From Lysinibacillus pakistanensis (GTDB lineage: Bacteria > Bacillota > Bacilli > Bacillales_A > Planococcaceae): 64,000 bases of DNA. Location: the NCBI RefSeq assembly GCF_030123245.1, contig NZ_CP126101.1:1548501-1612500 (forward strand). The letters run 5' to 3'. Within the stretch, counting starts at the first letter, position 1; every line of letters starts with the position of its first letter. A program made the position numbers and the translations under genes. Below the pieces are notes generated by a model, which ran no database searches, was not told the DNA's origin, and saw only the letters and a list, made by a program, of their open reading frames with translations. This document shows positions 17,324 through 25,859 of the stretch, in pieces.

Positions 17324-18003
17324 TGATGGTGATTAAAGCGGCAATAGTTGAAGATCAAGAGATTTTAAGAAAAAGCTTAAAAATTGTGATTGAAAGTATG
17401 TCTGACATTGAGATTGTTGGTACTGCGGAAAATGGAGAAAAAGCAATTGATTTATGCGAAATGGAAAGCCTTGATATTCTATTAATGGATATTCAAATGC
17501 CAGTGATGGATGGTGTAAAGGCAACAGATGAAATAAAAAAACGTTGGCCGCATATAAAAGTGATAATACTGACTACTTTCCAGGACGTTACTCACGTTTT
17601 GGATGCTTTAAACGCCGGTGCAGATGGTTATATATTAAAGGCTGTTGATCCAGAATTTTTAATTCAGGGAATTAAAATGGTGTATCATGGAGGTTCCCTC
17701 ATTCCTCAACAATTAGCAAAAGAGGTGTTTGGTCAGATACAAATAAAGAAAAACGAGCATCCAGAACAACTTGACGATAACCTTATAAATCATCCATATG
17801 ATTTAAATAATCAAGAGTTAAGGGTTTTAAAATATTTAACCCAAGGACTATCCAATAAAGACATTTCAGAAATGATGTATCTTTCAATTGGAACTGTAAA
17901 AAATTATATTTCTATCATTTATTCGAAATTAAACGTTAGAAATAGATCTTCAGCTATTATTAAAGCAATGGAAGAGAGTCTTATAGCAGATAAGAAACAT
18001 TGA
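17323..18003 (+). CDS. Response regulator, NarL/LuxR family
   Basis: The start ATG at 17323 overlaps the kinase stop (TAATG), with AAGGAAG upstream; a second ATG follows at 17326. The receiver domain (1-120) has the acidic pair in IVEDQ, phospho-acceptor Asp56 in LLMDIQMP and Lys in ILKA. The C-terminal LuxR helix-turn-helix (NNQELRVLKYLTQGLSNKDISEMMYLSIGTVKNY) binds DNA on phosphorylation. It is the cognate partner of the kinase; the ABC operon upstream is the most likely target. Confidence 0.92.
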   Translation: MMVIKAAIVEDQEILRKSLKIVIESMSDIEIVGTAENGEKAIDLCEMESLDILLMDIQMPVMDGVKATDEIKKRWPHIKVIILTTFQDVTHVLDALNAGADGYILKAVDPEFLIQGIKMVYHGGSLIPQQLAKEVFGQIQIKKNEHPEQLDDNLINHPYDLNNQELRVLKYLTQGLSNKDISEMMYLSIGTVKNYISIIYSKLNVRNRSSAIIKAMEESLIADKKH

Positions 18004-18009
18004 AGTAAA

Positions 18010-18053
18010 AGAGTGTAGATAAAGTTCAACTGACTTTGTCTACGCTCTTTTTT
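18010..18053 (+). terminator. Terminator of the two-component operon
   Basis: AGAGTGTAGATAAAGT pairs with ACTTTGTCTACGCTCT (18010-18048, two G-T or mismatched steps), followed by six Ts, directly after the response regulator. Confidence 0.85.
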
Positions 18054-18377
18054 ATATTATCAGATTTAAATTCATGGCAAAAGCCACTTATTTTTAAAGA
18101 AGTAATATGTATTAGCCAAAGGTCAAAAAATGTCGTTTTTTTATTGACTTTTTATTGACTTGCTGGCACTACAGCATATTACCTTTCATTTGTAGAGTAA
18201 TAAATAAGGAGGTAAAAATACACAAGCTTAAATCCATTTCAATTAATACTAATTTTATATCCCAAAAATAGGTTTAGTGCAATAAGGATTTCTAAAAAAT
18301 AGCCTCACAATCATTTAAAAGCATGTATTGGATCATAAATTAAATTTACATTAGCAGAAAGGAATTAATAGAATTAG
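18054..18377. other. Intergenic, nothing recognised
   Basis: AT-rich region between the two-component terminator and the hydrolase. It has no supported ORF. TTATTGACTTTTTATTGACTT (18143-18163) is a short direct repeat containing two possible -35 boxes. Confidence 0.4.
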
Positions 18378-19394
18378 ATGAAAAATATAAAGAGAATATT
18401 AAAATATATTGGAGTAATTATTATATTAATACTGTTATTAGTACTTTTTCGCCCTACATGGACTTCGAATATAAAAGGGGATAACAGTATTAGCGTTTTA
18501 GAACAAGTTAAGATTAATGGTACAAAACAGCAAATCATGATTAGGGGTCGTGATCAAAATAACCCGGTCATTATATATGTACACGGGGGACCGAGTGTGT
18601 CCGAAATTCCTTATGCCAAGTACGAAGACTTATTAGAAAAGGATTTCACTGTTGTTAATTACGATCAAAGAGGAAGCGGCAAATCGTATCATTTTAATGA
18701 GGATTATTCTAACTTAACGGCAGATGTACTTGTAGATGATTTATTAGAACTTACGGATTATATTTCAAAACGATTTGGTAAAGAGAAAGTGATCTTAATA
18801 GGTCATTCTTACGGCACATATTTAGGAACAATGGCTGCTTATAAGGCTCCAGAAAAATATGAAGCCTATATTGGAATTGGTCAGGTGAGTAATATGCAAG
18901 AAAGTGAAATAGATAATTTGAATTATACAATAAGTGAAGCGAAAAAAGTCGGAAATACAGAAGATGTGAAGTACTTAGAGGGAATCGCTGAAAAAATACA
19001 TGCTGGAGAGTCAGTGGCTCCAAGAGGTTATGTAGGGAAGTACGGCGGCGCTACAAGACTTATTAATATGTCAGATGGCGATATACTATTAAGTCGTGAA
19101 TATAATTTGTTGGATTTTATTCGCTATAACAATGGAGTAGCTAAGACACAAGCACAACTTGTTAAAGAGATTTTTGATAAGCCACTACCTATGATAGTTA
19201 CCAAACTTGAGTTACCCTTTTATTTTGTAATGGGTAAATACGACGCTATGACTTCATATAATGCAGCAAAAAATTATTTTGATGTAATGGAAGCGGATAA
19301 AAAAGAATTTATTTCTTTTGAGCAATCAGCTCATTATCCACTGTTTGAAGAGAAGGAAAAATTTTATAGATGGATGTGTGACACATTTAAATAG
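18378..19394 (+). CDS. Membrane-anchored alpha/beta hydrolase (proline iminopeptidase-like)
   Basis: The 338-residue protein starts with a positively charged N-terminus and one membrane segment (residues 9-24), so the catalytic domain probably faces outward, or is released. The fold shows the oxyanion motif HGGPS (69-73), NYDQRGSGKS (94-103) and the nucleophile elbow GHSYG with Ser144; a C-terminal SAHYPLFEE supplies the histidine. HGGP and DQRGSG are hallmarks of the S33 peptidase/proline iminopeptidase group. Substrate unknown. A terminator with a TTCG loop follows at 19647. Confidence 0.82.
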   Translation: MKNIKRILKYIGVIIILILLLVLFRPTWTSNIKGDNSISVLEQVKINGTKQQIMIRGRDQNNPVIIYVHGGPSVSEIPYAKYEDLLEKDFTVVNYDQRGSGKSYHFNEDYSNLTADVLVDDLLELTDYISKRFGKEKVILIGHSYGTYLGTMAAYKAPEKYEAYIGIGQVSNMQESEIDNLNYTISEAKKVGNTEDVKYLEGIAEKIHAGESVAPRGYVGKYGGATRLINMSDGDILLSREYNLLDFIRYNNGVAKTQAQLVKEIFDKPLPMIVTKLELPFYFVMGKYDAMTSYNAAKNYFDVMEADKKEFISFEQSAHYPLFEEKEKFYRWMCDTFK

Positions 19395-19424
19395 GGCAGC
19401 TTAAATACATGCCTAAAATCTGGA

Positions 19425-19610
19425 ATGAAAATACTTTTCCTAACAAATAGAATTTACTACAAATGGAAAAATGATAATTTAAAGAGTAAAGAGGCTAATA
19501 GTTTCTTTTGTAGTTCGAAAAATGGTAAAGTGAAGGAAGTCTATGATAGAGAACATAAAATGCTCCGGACGCCTGAATTTAATAAGGAACTATCTTTATT
19601 TATTGGCTAG
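19425..19610 (+). CDS. Short ORF of doubtful reality
   Basis: A 61-residue basic frame begins 30 bp after the hydrolase and ends 37 bp before a strong terminator, so it is inside the same transcript. Its ribosome site is weak (CTGGA). I recognise no family; it may be a gene remnant. Confidence 0.2.
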   Translation: MKILFLTNRIYYKWKNDNLKSKEANSFFCSSKNGKVKEVYDREHKMLRTPEFNKELSLFIG

Positions 19611-19646
19611 AATAATATGTAAGGTTTTATTAACAATCAAAAGTTT

Positions 19647-19685
19647 AACAGTCTATTATTCTTCGGAATAAGGACTGTTTTTATG
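19647..19685 (+). terminator. Terminator with TTCG loop
   Basis: AACAGTC...GACTGTT encloses TTATTC-TTCG-GAATAA, followed by TTTTTA. It ends the hydrolase transcript. Confidence 0.85.
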
Positions 19686-20009
19686 TAAAGAATTATTGTA
19701 TTAGCTTGTGCCTATATTTTTGATGTTATATTCCAAAAAAGTATATACATAATTACTTCTTGCAAAGAAAGGCAGGAAAATGACTTTAACCTTTAACATT
19801 AGTTGATTAAGGAAATACATAGTGTTACTACTTTCATAAAAATAATTCTTTATCAGGAAATAGGGAGGCGTTCGTTTTATGGCGTTAATAACTATTTATC
19901 CTCTTGCTTAATATCATTTTGCGGAAAATATCGAATAATCTTACTATTAAGAAGTCTCTAATCTAGATTTACTTTTATTTTGAAGGATGGTACACTTAGT
20001 TCTATCGGA
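19686..20009. other. Upstream region of the nrd operon
   Basis: No supported gene. A 10-codon frame with a GGGAGG site (ATG near 19879) is present but too short to interpret. Confidence 0.35.
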
Positions 20010-20025
20010 AAACAATATATTGTGT
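20010..20025. promoter_or_regulatory. NrdR box 1
   Basis: AAACAATATATTGTGT matches the NrdR box consensus (acaCwAtATaTwGtgt). Its core (20013-20022) is exactly 32 bp from the core of box 2, about three helical turns, the usual phasing for tetrameric NrdR. Confidence 0.75.
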
Positions 20026-20041
20026 TTGTTTTATTAAGGTA

Positions 20042-20057
20042 CTACTATATGTAGTTT
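20042..20057. promoter_or_regulatory. NrdR box 2 overlapping the promoter
   Basis: Core CTATATGTAG (20045-20054) fits the NrdR consensus with one change. A likely -35 (TTGTGT, 20021-20026) and a -10 (CTATAT, 20045-20050) lie within the two boxes, so NrdR bound here would block transcription when dATP is high. Confidence 0.7.
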
Positions 20058-20187
20058 AATAGGGAAGTTCGGTGCAATACCGACGCTGTCCCCGCAACTG
20101 TAAAGCTGACGATGATTTAAGCCACTGTGCTTTCGCATGGGAAGGAAATCAGAGAATGAAGCAAAGCCAGGAGACCTGCCTATATAA
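20045..20187 (+). ncRNA. Cobalamin (B12) riboswitch controlling ribonucleotide reductase
   Basis: The conserved blocks occur in order: TAGGGAAGTTCGGTGCAATACCGACGC, TGTCCCCGCAACTGTAA, GCCACTGTGC, then the B12 box GCCAGGAGACCTGCC at 20166-20180. The TTTCGCATGGGAAGG stem that follows GCCACTGTGC is also typical. Cobalamin binding should expose the terminator at 20265 and turn the operon off. The same logic is known for other B12-independent isoenzymes, including class Ia nrd genes in Streptomyces. Confidence 0.95.
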
Positions 20188-20264
20188 AACACAACAATCA
20201 TTTCTTCGGGGATTAAGGAGTGGGGACGTAGCTATTTTTATGTGTTTTTAACGTTTCCATTTTA

Positions 20265-20300
20265 GGCTATCTCTCTTTGAAGAGATAGCTTTTTATTTTA
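20265..20300 (+). terminator. Riboswitch expression-platform terminator
   Basis: GCTATCTCT (20266-20274) and AGAGATAGC (20281-20289) form a perfect 9-bp stem followed by TTTTTATTTT, between the aptamer and the first nrd gene. Confidence 0.9.
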
Positions 20301-20317
20301 TGAAAAGAGGGATTTAT

Positions 20318-20542
20318 ATGAAACTTTATACAAAAACAATTTGTCCTAAATGTCTTTGGGTAAAATCTGAATTACATCGAGTAGGAATTGAAGCGGAAAT
20401 TGTAAATATTGATCATGATGAAAAAGCAAAGCAAACTATTATAGATGCAGGCTTTTTAAGCGTGCCAGTACTTGAATATAATGAGACATTTATAGGAGAT
20501 GCTAAGGAAATTGTTTCTCAAATCGAGCTGATTTCACTATGA
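20318..20542 (+). CDS. nrdH: NrdH-like glutaredoxin
   Basis: I choose ATG 20318 (74 residues), seven bases after AAAAGAGGG; an in-frame ATG at 20300 lies inside the terminator T tract and is unlikely. The redox motif CPKC is at residues 9-12, followed by a thioredoxin-fold core with the cis-proline segment SVPVLEY. It probably supplies electrons to the class Ib ribonucleotide reductase encoded downstream. Its stop overlaps nrdI (ATGA), so it is translationally coupled and under the riboswitch. Confidence 0.88.
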   Translation: MKLYTKTICPKCLWVKSELHRVGIEAEIVNIDHDEKAKQTIIDAGFLSVPVLEYNETFIGDAKEIVSQIELISL

Positions 20543-20898
20543 TTATTTATGCTAGTCGTACAGGTAATGTCCGAAATGTTGTCTCAAAATTAAAGGGGAA
20601 ATCAATGGAGCTGTCTGAGGAATTACTGTTGAGTGAGCCCTACCTTTTAATAACATACACAGACGGATTAGGTGATATCCCTGCAAAGGTAGCTCGTTTT
20701 TTAGAACAAAACGGGAATTACTGTAAGGGAGTAGTTGTAAGCGGCAACAGTAATTTCGGACATACAGTATTTGGCGCTGCTGGCGAGAAAATTGCAGCAA
20801 AGTATCATGTGCCTCTAGTGCGTAAATTAGATTTACGAGGAAATCAAACTGATTATGATGCAATACAAACGTTTTATGAAATGAGGGTCATCGCGTGA
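20539..20898 (+). CDS. nrdI: NrdI flavodoxin-like protein
   Basis: The 119-residue protein has the NrdI flavin-phosphate loop near its start (IYASRTGNVRNVV), then TYTDGLGDIPAKV and GNSNFGHTVFGAAG, all characteristic of the family. NrdI supplies the oxidant for assembly of the dimanganese tyrosyl radical cofactor in NrdF. It overlaps nrdH upstream (ATGA) and nrdE downstream (GTGA), which makes it a central gene of a tightly coupled operon. Confidence 0.92.
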   Translation: MIIYASRTGNVRNVVSKLKGKSMELSEELLLSEPYLLITYTDGLGDIPAKVARFLEQNGNYCKGVVVSGNSNFGHTVFGAAGEKIAAKYHVPLVRKLDLRGNQTDYDAIQTFYEMRVIA

Positions 20899-22988
20899 AA
20901 ACATATTTAAAGCTTAATAATGATGTACTGAATCGTTATAGTACAACAGGTCAATTAGAGTTAGAAAAGGATCGAGAAGCAACACGCCGCTACTTTTTAG
21001 AATATGTAAACGTGCGTCTACGTTACTTTATTGATATTGAAGAAAAAATCCGTTATTTAGTCGATGAGGGTTATTATGAAAAAGCATTTATCGATATGTA
21101 TGAGATGGAATTTATTAAAAAGCTATACAAAAAGGCATATGATTATCATTTCCGTTTCCCATCCTTTATGAGTGCAAGTAAATTTTACGATAGTTATGCC
21201 ATGAAGAGTCGTGATGGGGAAGAAATTTTAGAAAAATATGAGGACCGTATTGTTATTATTGCTTTGTACTTAGCACAAGGCGACACAATATTAGCAGAAC
21301 GCTCTGTTGAAGCGATGATGGAAGCGTATCAGCCGGCAACTCCAACGGCATTAAATAGTGGAAAGAAAGCACGTGGAGAACTAGTAAGCTGCTTTAAATT
21401 ATCAATGGATGACTCTATGAATAGTATTGCTGAAAATATAGGGTATTGTTTGGAGCTATCACGCCTTGGTGGTGGAGTTGGAGTAAACTTAACAGATTTA
21501 CGTCCTTTAGGAGATCCAATTAAAGAAATTCTAAATCGTGCAAGTGGTGTAATCCCAGTAGCAAAACTATTAGAAAATTCTTTCAGTTATTCCAATCAGC
21601 TTGGACAACGAAATGGCTCGGGCGTAGTCTATCTAAATATTTTTCATGCTGATATAGAAAATTTTATTTCATCCAAAAAACCAAATGCTGATGATAAAAT
21701 TCGTCTCGCAACTCTATCAACAGGCATTATAATACCAAGTATTTTCTTTGAACTTATGAAACGTGATAAAGATATTGTATTGTTTAGTCCTTATGATATT
21801 TTTAAAGAATATGGTAAACGTATGTCTGAAATTTCAATTACAGAAATGTATTACGAGTTGCTAGATAATCAGAAAATTCGTAAAATTAAGCGCTTGAATG
21901 CACGTAAGCTTTATACAGAGGTAAAAAAAGCGCAATTTGAATCGGGCTATCCATTTGAAATTTTTGATGATAATGTCAATAACGTGCATCCGCTTAAAAA
22001 TATTGGTCGTGTGAAAATGTCAAATTTATGTACAGAAATCTTGCAAGTTCAAGAAACAAGTATTATTACTGACCAAGATGTGCCGAATGAATATGGGCTA
22101 GATGTATCCTGTAACTTAGGTTCAATTGATATCCATGCAGCAAGCAAAGTAAATAATTTTGAAACATTAATCGATACAGCTATGCATCTATTAACAAATG
22201 TGTCACAAATGACGAATATCAAGAATGTACCACCTGTTGCAAAAGCAAATAAATTAATGCATTCAGTAGGGCTTGGTTGTATGAATCTCCACGGTCATCT
22301 TGTTACTGAGGGAATCATGTATGGCTCTAAGGATTCCGTTGATTTTATGGACTATTTTATGGAGGCGATGAATTATTATTCACTCAAATCTTCAATGGTG
22401 ATGGCAAAAGAAAGAGGCGAAACATTCTACCGATTTGAGGAAAGTGATTATGCTTCAGGTATTTACTTTAATCAATATATAAATAAAACAGAGGATGAGC
22501 TGTCACCTGCTGTCCTAAAAGCGCTTGGAAATATTCCGATCATAACAGCAAAAATGTGGGAGAATTTAAAGCAGGATGTTATGCAATATGGATTATTTCA
22601 TTCATATCGTTTGGCCATTGCACCTACTGGAAGTATTTCTTACATCCGTAGCTGTACGGCTTCTATTGCTCCTTGTACAGAGCGCGTAGAGGTACGTGAT
22701 TATGCGGATAGCCGAACAATTTATCCAATGCCACATTTAACAAATGAAAACAGTCATTTATATGTAGAAGCATACGATATTGATCCATATGACTTAATCG
22801 ATTTATATGCAGCCTCTCAAAAACATGTTGACCAAGGCATTTCGATGACGCTTTATGTAACTGACAATTGGACTACAGAACAATTAGCGAAAGTATACAT
22901 TTATGCATGGACAAAGGGAATTAAGTCCGTTTACTATGTTCGCCAACGTTTACAAAGCTTAGAGGAGTGTGTAGCATGTCAAATATAA
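20895..22988 (+). CDS. nrdE: Class Ib ribonucleotide reductase alpha subunit
   Basis: This 697-residue protein begins at a GTG overlapping the nrdI stop. It contains PTALNSGKKARGELVSCF (first redox cysteine), LSRLGGGVGVN, the central catalytic stretch SNLCTEI, and the C-terminal PTGSISYI. It ends ECVACQI, giving the CxxC swinging arm that takes electrons from NrdH. It lacks an N-terminal ATP-cone, so overall allosteric control is absent, as usual for class Ib. It converts ribonucleoside diphosphates to deoxy forms with NrdF. Confidence 0.95.
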   Translation: MKTYLKLNNDVLNRYSTTGQLELEKDREATRRYFLEYVNVRLRYFIDIEEKIRYLVDEGYYEKAFIDMYEMEFIKKLYKKAYDYHFRFPSFMSASKFYDSYAMKSRDGEEILEKYEDRIVIIALYLAQGDTILAERSVEAMMEAYQPATPTALNSGKKARGELVSCFKLSMDDSMNSIAENIGYCLELSRLGGGVGVNLTDLRPLGDPIKEILNRASGVIPVAKLLENSFSYSNQLGQRNGSGVVYLNIFHADIENFISSKKPNADDKIRLATLSTGIIIPSIFFELMKRDKDIVLFSPYDIFKEYGKRMSEISITEMYYELLDNQKIRKIKRLNARKLYTEVKKAQFESGYPFEIFDDNVNNVHPLKNIGRVKMSNLCTEILQVQETSIITDQDVPNEYGLDVSCNLGSIDIHAASKVNNFETLIDTAMHLLTNVSQMTNIKNVPPVAKANKLMHSVGLGCMNLHGHLVTEGIMYGSKDSVDFMDYFMEAMNYYSLKSSMVMAKERGETFYRFEESDYASGIYFNQYINKTEDELSPAVLKALGNIPIITAKMWENLKQDVMQYGLFHSYRLAIAPTGSISYIRSCTASIAPCTERVEVRDYADSRTIYPMPHLTNENSHLYVEAYDIDPYDLIDLYAASQKHVDQGISMTLYVTDNWTTEQLAKVYIYAWTKGIKSVYYVRQRLQSLEECVACQI

Positions 22989-23944
22989 TATATGAGGCAG
23001 TCAATTGGAATAAGGCAACTAGTGAACTTGCACAAATATTTTGGGACCAGCAATGGAAGCAAATTTGGTTTCCTGAAGAAATTGCGGTCAGCAAAGATAT
23101 TAAACAGTGGAAAAGCTTTGAGCATCAAGACACGTATAAAAAAGTGTTCGCAGGATTAACGTTACTGGATACCGTCCAAACAAATATAGGGATGAATCGT
23201 GTGGCCGCTTATACAGACGATTTACAGGAGAAGGCGGTCCTAACTGTTTTTGATGCATTTGAGGCCATCCATGCTAAATCCTATTCTTATATTTTCACAA
23301 CGCTTTGTACAAACGAAGAAATAGATGAGCTATTTGAATGGGTTAAGAAAAATGAGTTTCTGCAATATAAGGCCAATAAAATTGCAGACATTTATAATAG
23401 TATTGAAGAAAACAATCCAGAAAGCTTATGGAAAGCGATGTTCTCTTCCGTTATGCTTGAATCTTTCCTTTTCTATTCTGGCTTTTTCTACCCGCTATAC
23501 TTAGGAGGACAAGGCTTCCTACGAAACAGTGCTGAAATTATTTCGCTTATTTTACGCGACGAATCCATCCATGGTGTCGCAGTTGGATTTTTTGCTCAAA
23601 ATCTATTCAAGAAATTTTCAAAAGAAAAACAAGAAGAGCTACATTTATGGGGCTATGAATTATTACTAGATTTATATCAAAATGAAATGAAATATACGGA
23701 TGATATTTATGCGGAAACAGGATTATCTCCTGAAGTCAAAGCCTATGTACGCTATAATGCTAATAAAGCGTTAATGAATGTCGGCTTTGAATCAATGTTC
23801 CCAGAAGAAGAAGTCAATCCGATTGTTATGAATGGTATTCGTAATGAAGGCTCCACATATGACTTCTTTTCACAAAAGGGCTCGACTTATGCAAAGGCAA
23901 AAGTAGCACCGATTACAGACGACACATTTAATTTTAATCGTTAA
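22976..23944 (+). CDS. nrdF: Class Ib ribonucleotide reductase beta subunit
   Basis: ATG 22976 follows GAGGAG by seven bases and lies inside the end of nrdE (13-nt overlap), giving 322 residues. Metal-ligand regions typical of R2 proteins are present: an Asp/Glu helix (FDAFEAIHAKSYSYIFTTL), VMLESFLFYSGFF, and RDESIHG. It carries the manganese/tyrosyl radical cofactor assembled with NrdI. It ends 12 bp before dut. Confidence 0.93.
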   Translation: MSNIIYEAVNWNKATSELAQIFWDQQWKQIWFPEEIAVSKDIKQWKSFEHQDTYKKVFAGLTLLDTVQTNIGMNRVAAYTDDLQEKAVLTVFDAFEAIHAKSYSYIFTTLCTNEEIDELFEWVKKNEFLQYKANKIADIYNSIEENNPESLWKAMFSSVMLESFLFYSGFFYPLYLGGQGFLRNSAEIISLILRDESIHGVAVGFFAQNLFKKFSKEKQEELHLWGYELLLDLYQNEMKYTDDIYAETGLSPEVKAYVRYNANKALMNVGFESMFPEEEVNPIVMNGIRNEGSTYDFFSQKGSTYAKAKVAPITDDTFNFNR

Positions 23945-23956
23945 GGATGAAAAATA

Positions 23957-24394
23957 ATGAACTTAGACGTAAAAATCAAAAGAATACATGCTGATGCAAT
24001 GCTTCCGATGCAGGCCAATCCAGGTGATGCTGGAATGGATCTTTATTCAATTGAGGCAGCAGAGATACCAGCAGGACAAGCTAAACTAATTAAAACAGGC
24101 TTACAAATTGAATTACCAAAAGGAACGGAAGCTCAAATTCGTCCAAGAAGCGGACTAGCATTAAAACATAGTATAACAGTTCTAAATAGTCCTGGTACAA
24201 TTGATGAAGGCTACAGAGGCGAAATAGGCGTTATCTTAATCAATCATGGTAAAGAAGCATTTATAGTAGAAAAGTCAATGCGTATCGCGCAAATGGTCAT
24301 TCAGCTTGTGCCAACAATTCAACTACTAGAAGTAAATGAATTATCGCCTACTGTTCGTGGAACGTCTGGGTTTGGGGCGAGTGGTGTAAAATAA
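23957..24394 (+). CDS. dut: Deoxyuridine 5'-triphosphate nucleotidohydrolase
   Basis: The 145-residue trimeric dUTPase shows its five motifs: [41 protein letters not shown], and the C-terminal [10 protein letters not shown] arm that closes over the active site. It hydrolyses dUTP to dUMP, preventing uracil in DNA and feeding dTMP synthesis. It is the last gene of the nrd operon and followed by a terminator, so it too should be under NrdR and B12 control, an unusual placement. Confidence 0.94.
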   Translation: MNLDVKIKRIHADAMLPMQANPGDAGMDLYSIEAAEIPAGQAKLIKTGLQIELPKGTEAQIRPRSGLALKHSITVLNSPGTIDEGYRGEIGVILINHGKEAFIVEKSMRIAQMVIQLVPTIQLLEVNELSPTVRGTSGFGASGVK

Positions 24395-24433
24395 GGTTAT
24401 TTAAATTTTGAAAGAAATTCTATAACTGAAAAG

Positions 24434-24473
24434 GAATTAGGTTCGGTATAAATACTGAACTTAATTCTTTTTT
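24434..24473 (+). terminator. Terminator of the nrd-dut operon
   Basis: A fully paired 15-bp stem (GAATTA...TAATTC, with three G-T pairs) at 24434-24467, followed by six Ts. Confidence 0.9.
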
Positions 24474-24691
24474 CATTGACATCATAAACAATGCAACCAT
24501 CTAGCATCGATAAAATATAAATAGCAGATGGTTACATCGTACTATAGGCTACTGAACGTCACATGTGATTTAGAAGAACAACATAAATTTTATAAGGATA
24601 CCTGTTTTCATAGTTTGTTGAAATTATTAAAATAGCAGAAGTGAGTTTATCACCCGATAGTTAGATAAGAAATCTAACTATCGGGTTTTTT
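24474..24691 (+). terminator. Second strong terminator after a gene-free stretch
   Basis: The hairpin itself is 24653-24691: CCCGATAGTTAGAT pairs perfectly with ATCTAACTATCGGG, followed by six Ts. The 180 bp between it and the previous terminator has a TTGACA (24476-24481) but no ORF with a ribosome site, so a short non-coding transcript is possible though unproven. Confidence 0.6.
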
Positions 24692-24864
24692 ATGACGTAT
24701 GTAAGTATTACCACCAATGAAGAAAAGAAAAGACGTTTTTCGCATATTTTAGTTCCAAGATGCAGCCTAATTAATTTGTTGATTATCAATAAAAATATAT
24801 TGATTTTTGATAAAATATTTTATATTCTTCTAACAAGAGTTTGAAGTTAGTCTTATTGAGGTGA

Positions 24865-25692
24865 ATGAATTTGAAGTGTTTTTTTAAAGATATAGCTTAC
24901 TTTATTTATCATCAATCATTATCTTGTATTTTCCCTGTTGTTATATTTATGACACTTGCACTTTCAAACGCAATCCAAATACCTGGCGTATCAAGATACG
25001 ACTTTATATTAATCATTTGTCTTTTTGCACAATATCTTATGTATAAATTTAAATTGGAATCAAAAGATGAATTGAAAGTTATTTTTCTATTACATATGAT
25101 TGGGCTTGTACTAGAAATATATAAAGTGAATTTTAACTCTTGGTCATATCCAGAAGAAACGTGGACAAAAATTTGGGGTGTGCCTTTATATAGTGGTTTT
25201 ATGTATGCCAGTGTGGCAAGCTATATTTGTCAAGCCTGGCGCAGGTTTGATTTAGCAATCGTTAACTGGCCAAAGAGTTATTTTGCAATCCCACTTGGAG
25301 CCATGATCTACTTAAATTTTTTTACCCATCATTTTATTTATGATTTTCGATGGCTTTTAATGGCTGCTCTTTTTATTGTATTCTACCGTACAATTGTCAA
25401 ATTTACAGTGCGCAAAAAAATTTATAAAATGCCGATCGTTATATCATTCTTTTTAATTGGATTTTTCATTTGGGTAGCCGAAAATATTGCAACGTTCTTT
25501 GGGGCATGGTCTTATCCCAATCAAGAAATTTCATGGGAAATCGTCCATTTTGGTAAAATAAGCTCTTGGTTTTTACTTGTTGTGATAAGCATCATGATTG
25601 TTGCGCAGCTTAAATTATTCTATCGAAATAATTATCTATTGAAAATCTTATGCTTTTCATGTTGTCGAAAAATTATTAGGTCAATGACATGA
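24865..25692 (+). CDS. DUF817 membrane protein (YoaT-like)
   Basis: The 275-residue protein has about eight hydrophobic segments and conserved family landmarks: HMIGLVLEIYKV, SWSYPEETWTKIWGVPLYSGFMYASVASYICQAWRRFDL, and a mirrored WVAENIATFFGAWSYPNQ near residue 207. These fit the DUF817 family (B. subtilis YoaT), whose function is unknown. GAGGTG precedes the ATG. It is monocistronic, transcribed away from the nrd operon end and converging on a LysR gene. Confidence 0.8.
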   Translation: MNLKCFFKDIAYFIYHQSLSCIFPVVIFMTLALSNAIQIPGVSRYDFILIICLFAQYLMYKFKLESKDELKVIFLLHMIGLVLEIYKVNFNSWSYPEETWTKIWGVPLYSGFMYASVASYICQAWRRFDLAIVNWPKSYFAIPLGAMIYLNFFTHHFIYDFRWLLMAALFIVFYRTIVKFTVRKKIYKMPIVISFFLIGFFIWVAENIATFFGAWSYPNQEISWEIVHFGKISSWFLLVVISIMIVAQLKLFYRNNYLLKILCFSCCRKIIRSMT

Positions 25693-25859
25693 AGAGATGG
25701 CTGTCAGCTTTCGCACAATTATCTTGCACCCTTAGAGAAGGCTGGTAATCATTGCATACCACATTTTATTAGAAGAGGCACTTATCTGTTCAACTTGCAA
25801 AGACAAAATCAAAATCCACTTCATTCAGCAAATATGCTAAGTACAGTGGATTATGATTG

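Noticed and set aside
20300..20317. Earlier start of nrdH at 20300
   Set aside because: This ATG is in the T tract of the riboswitch terminator and has no ribosome site.
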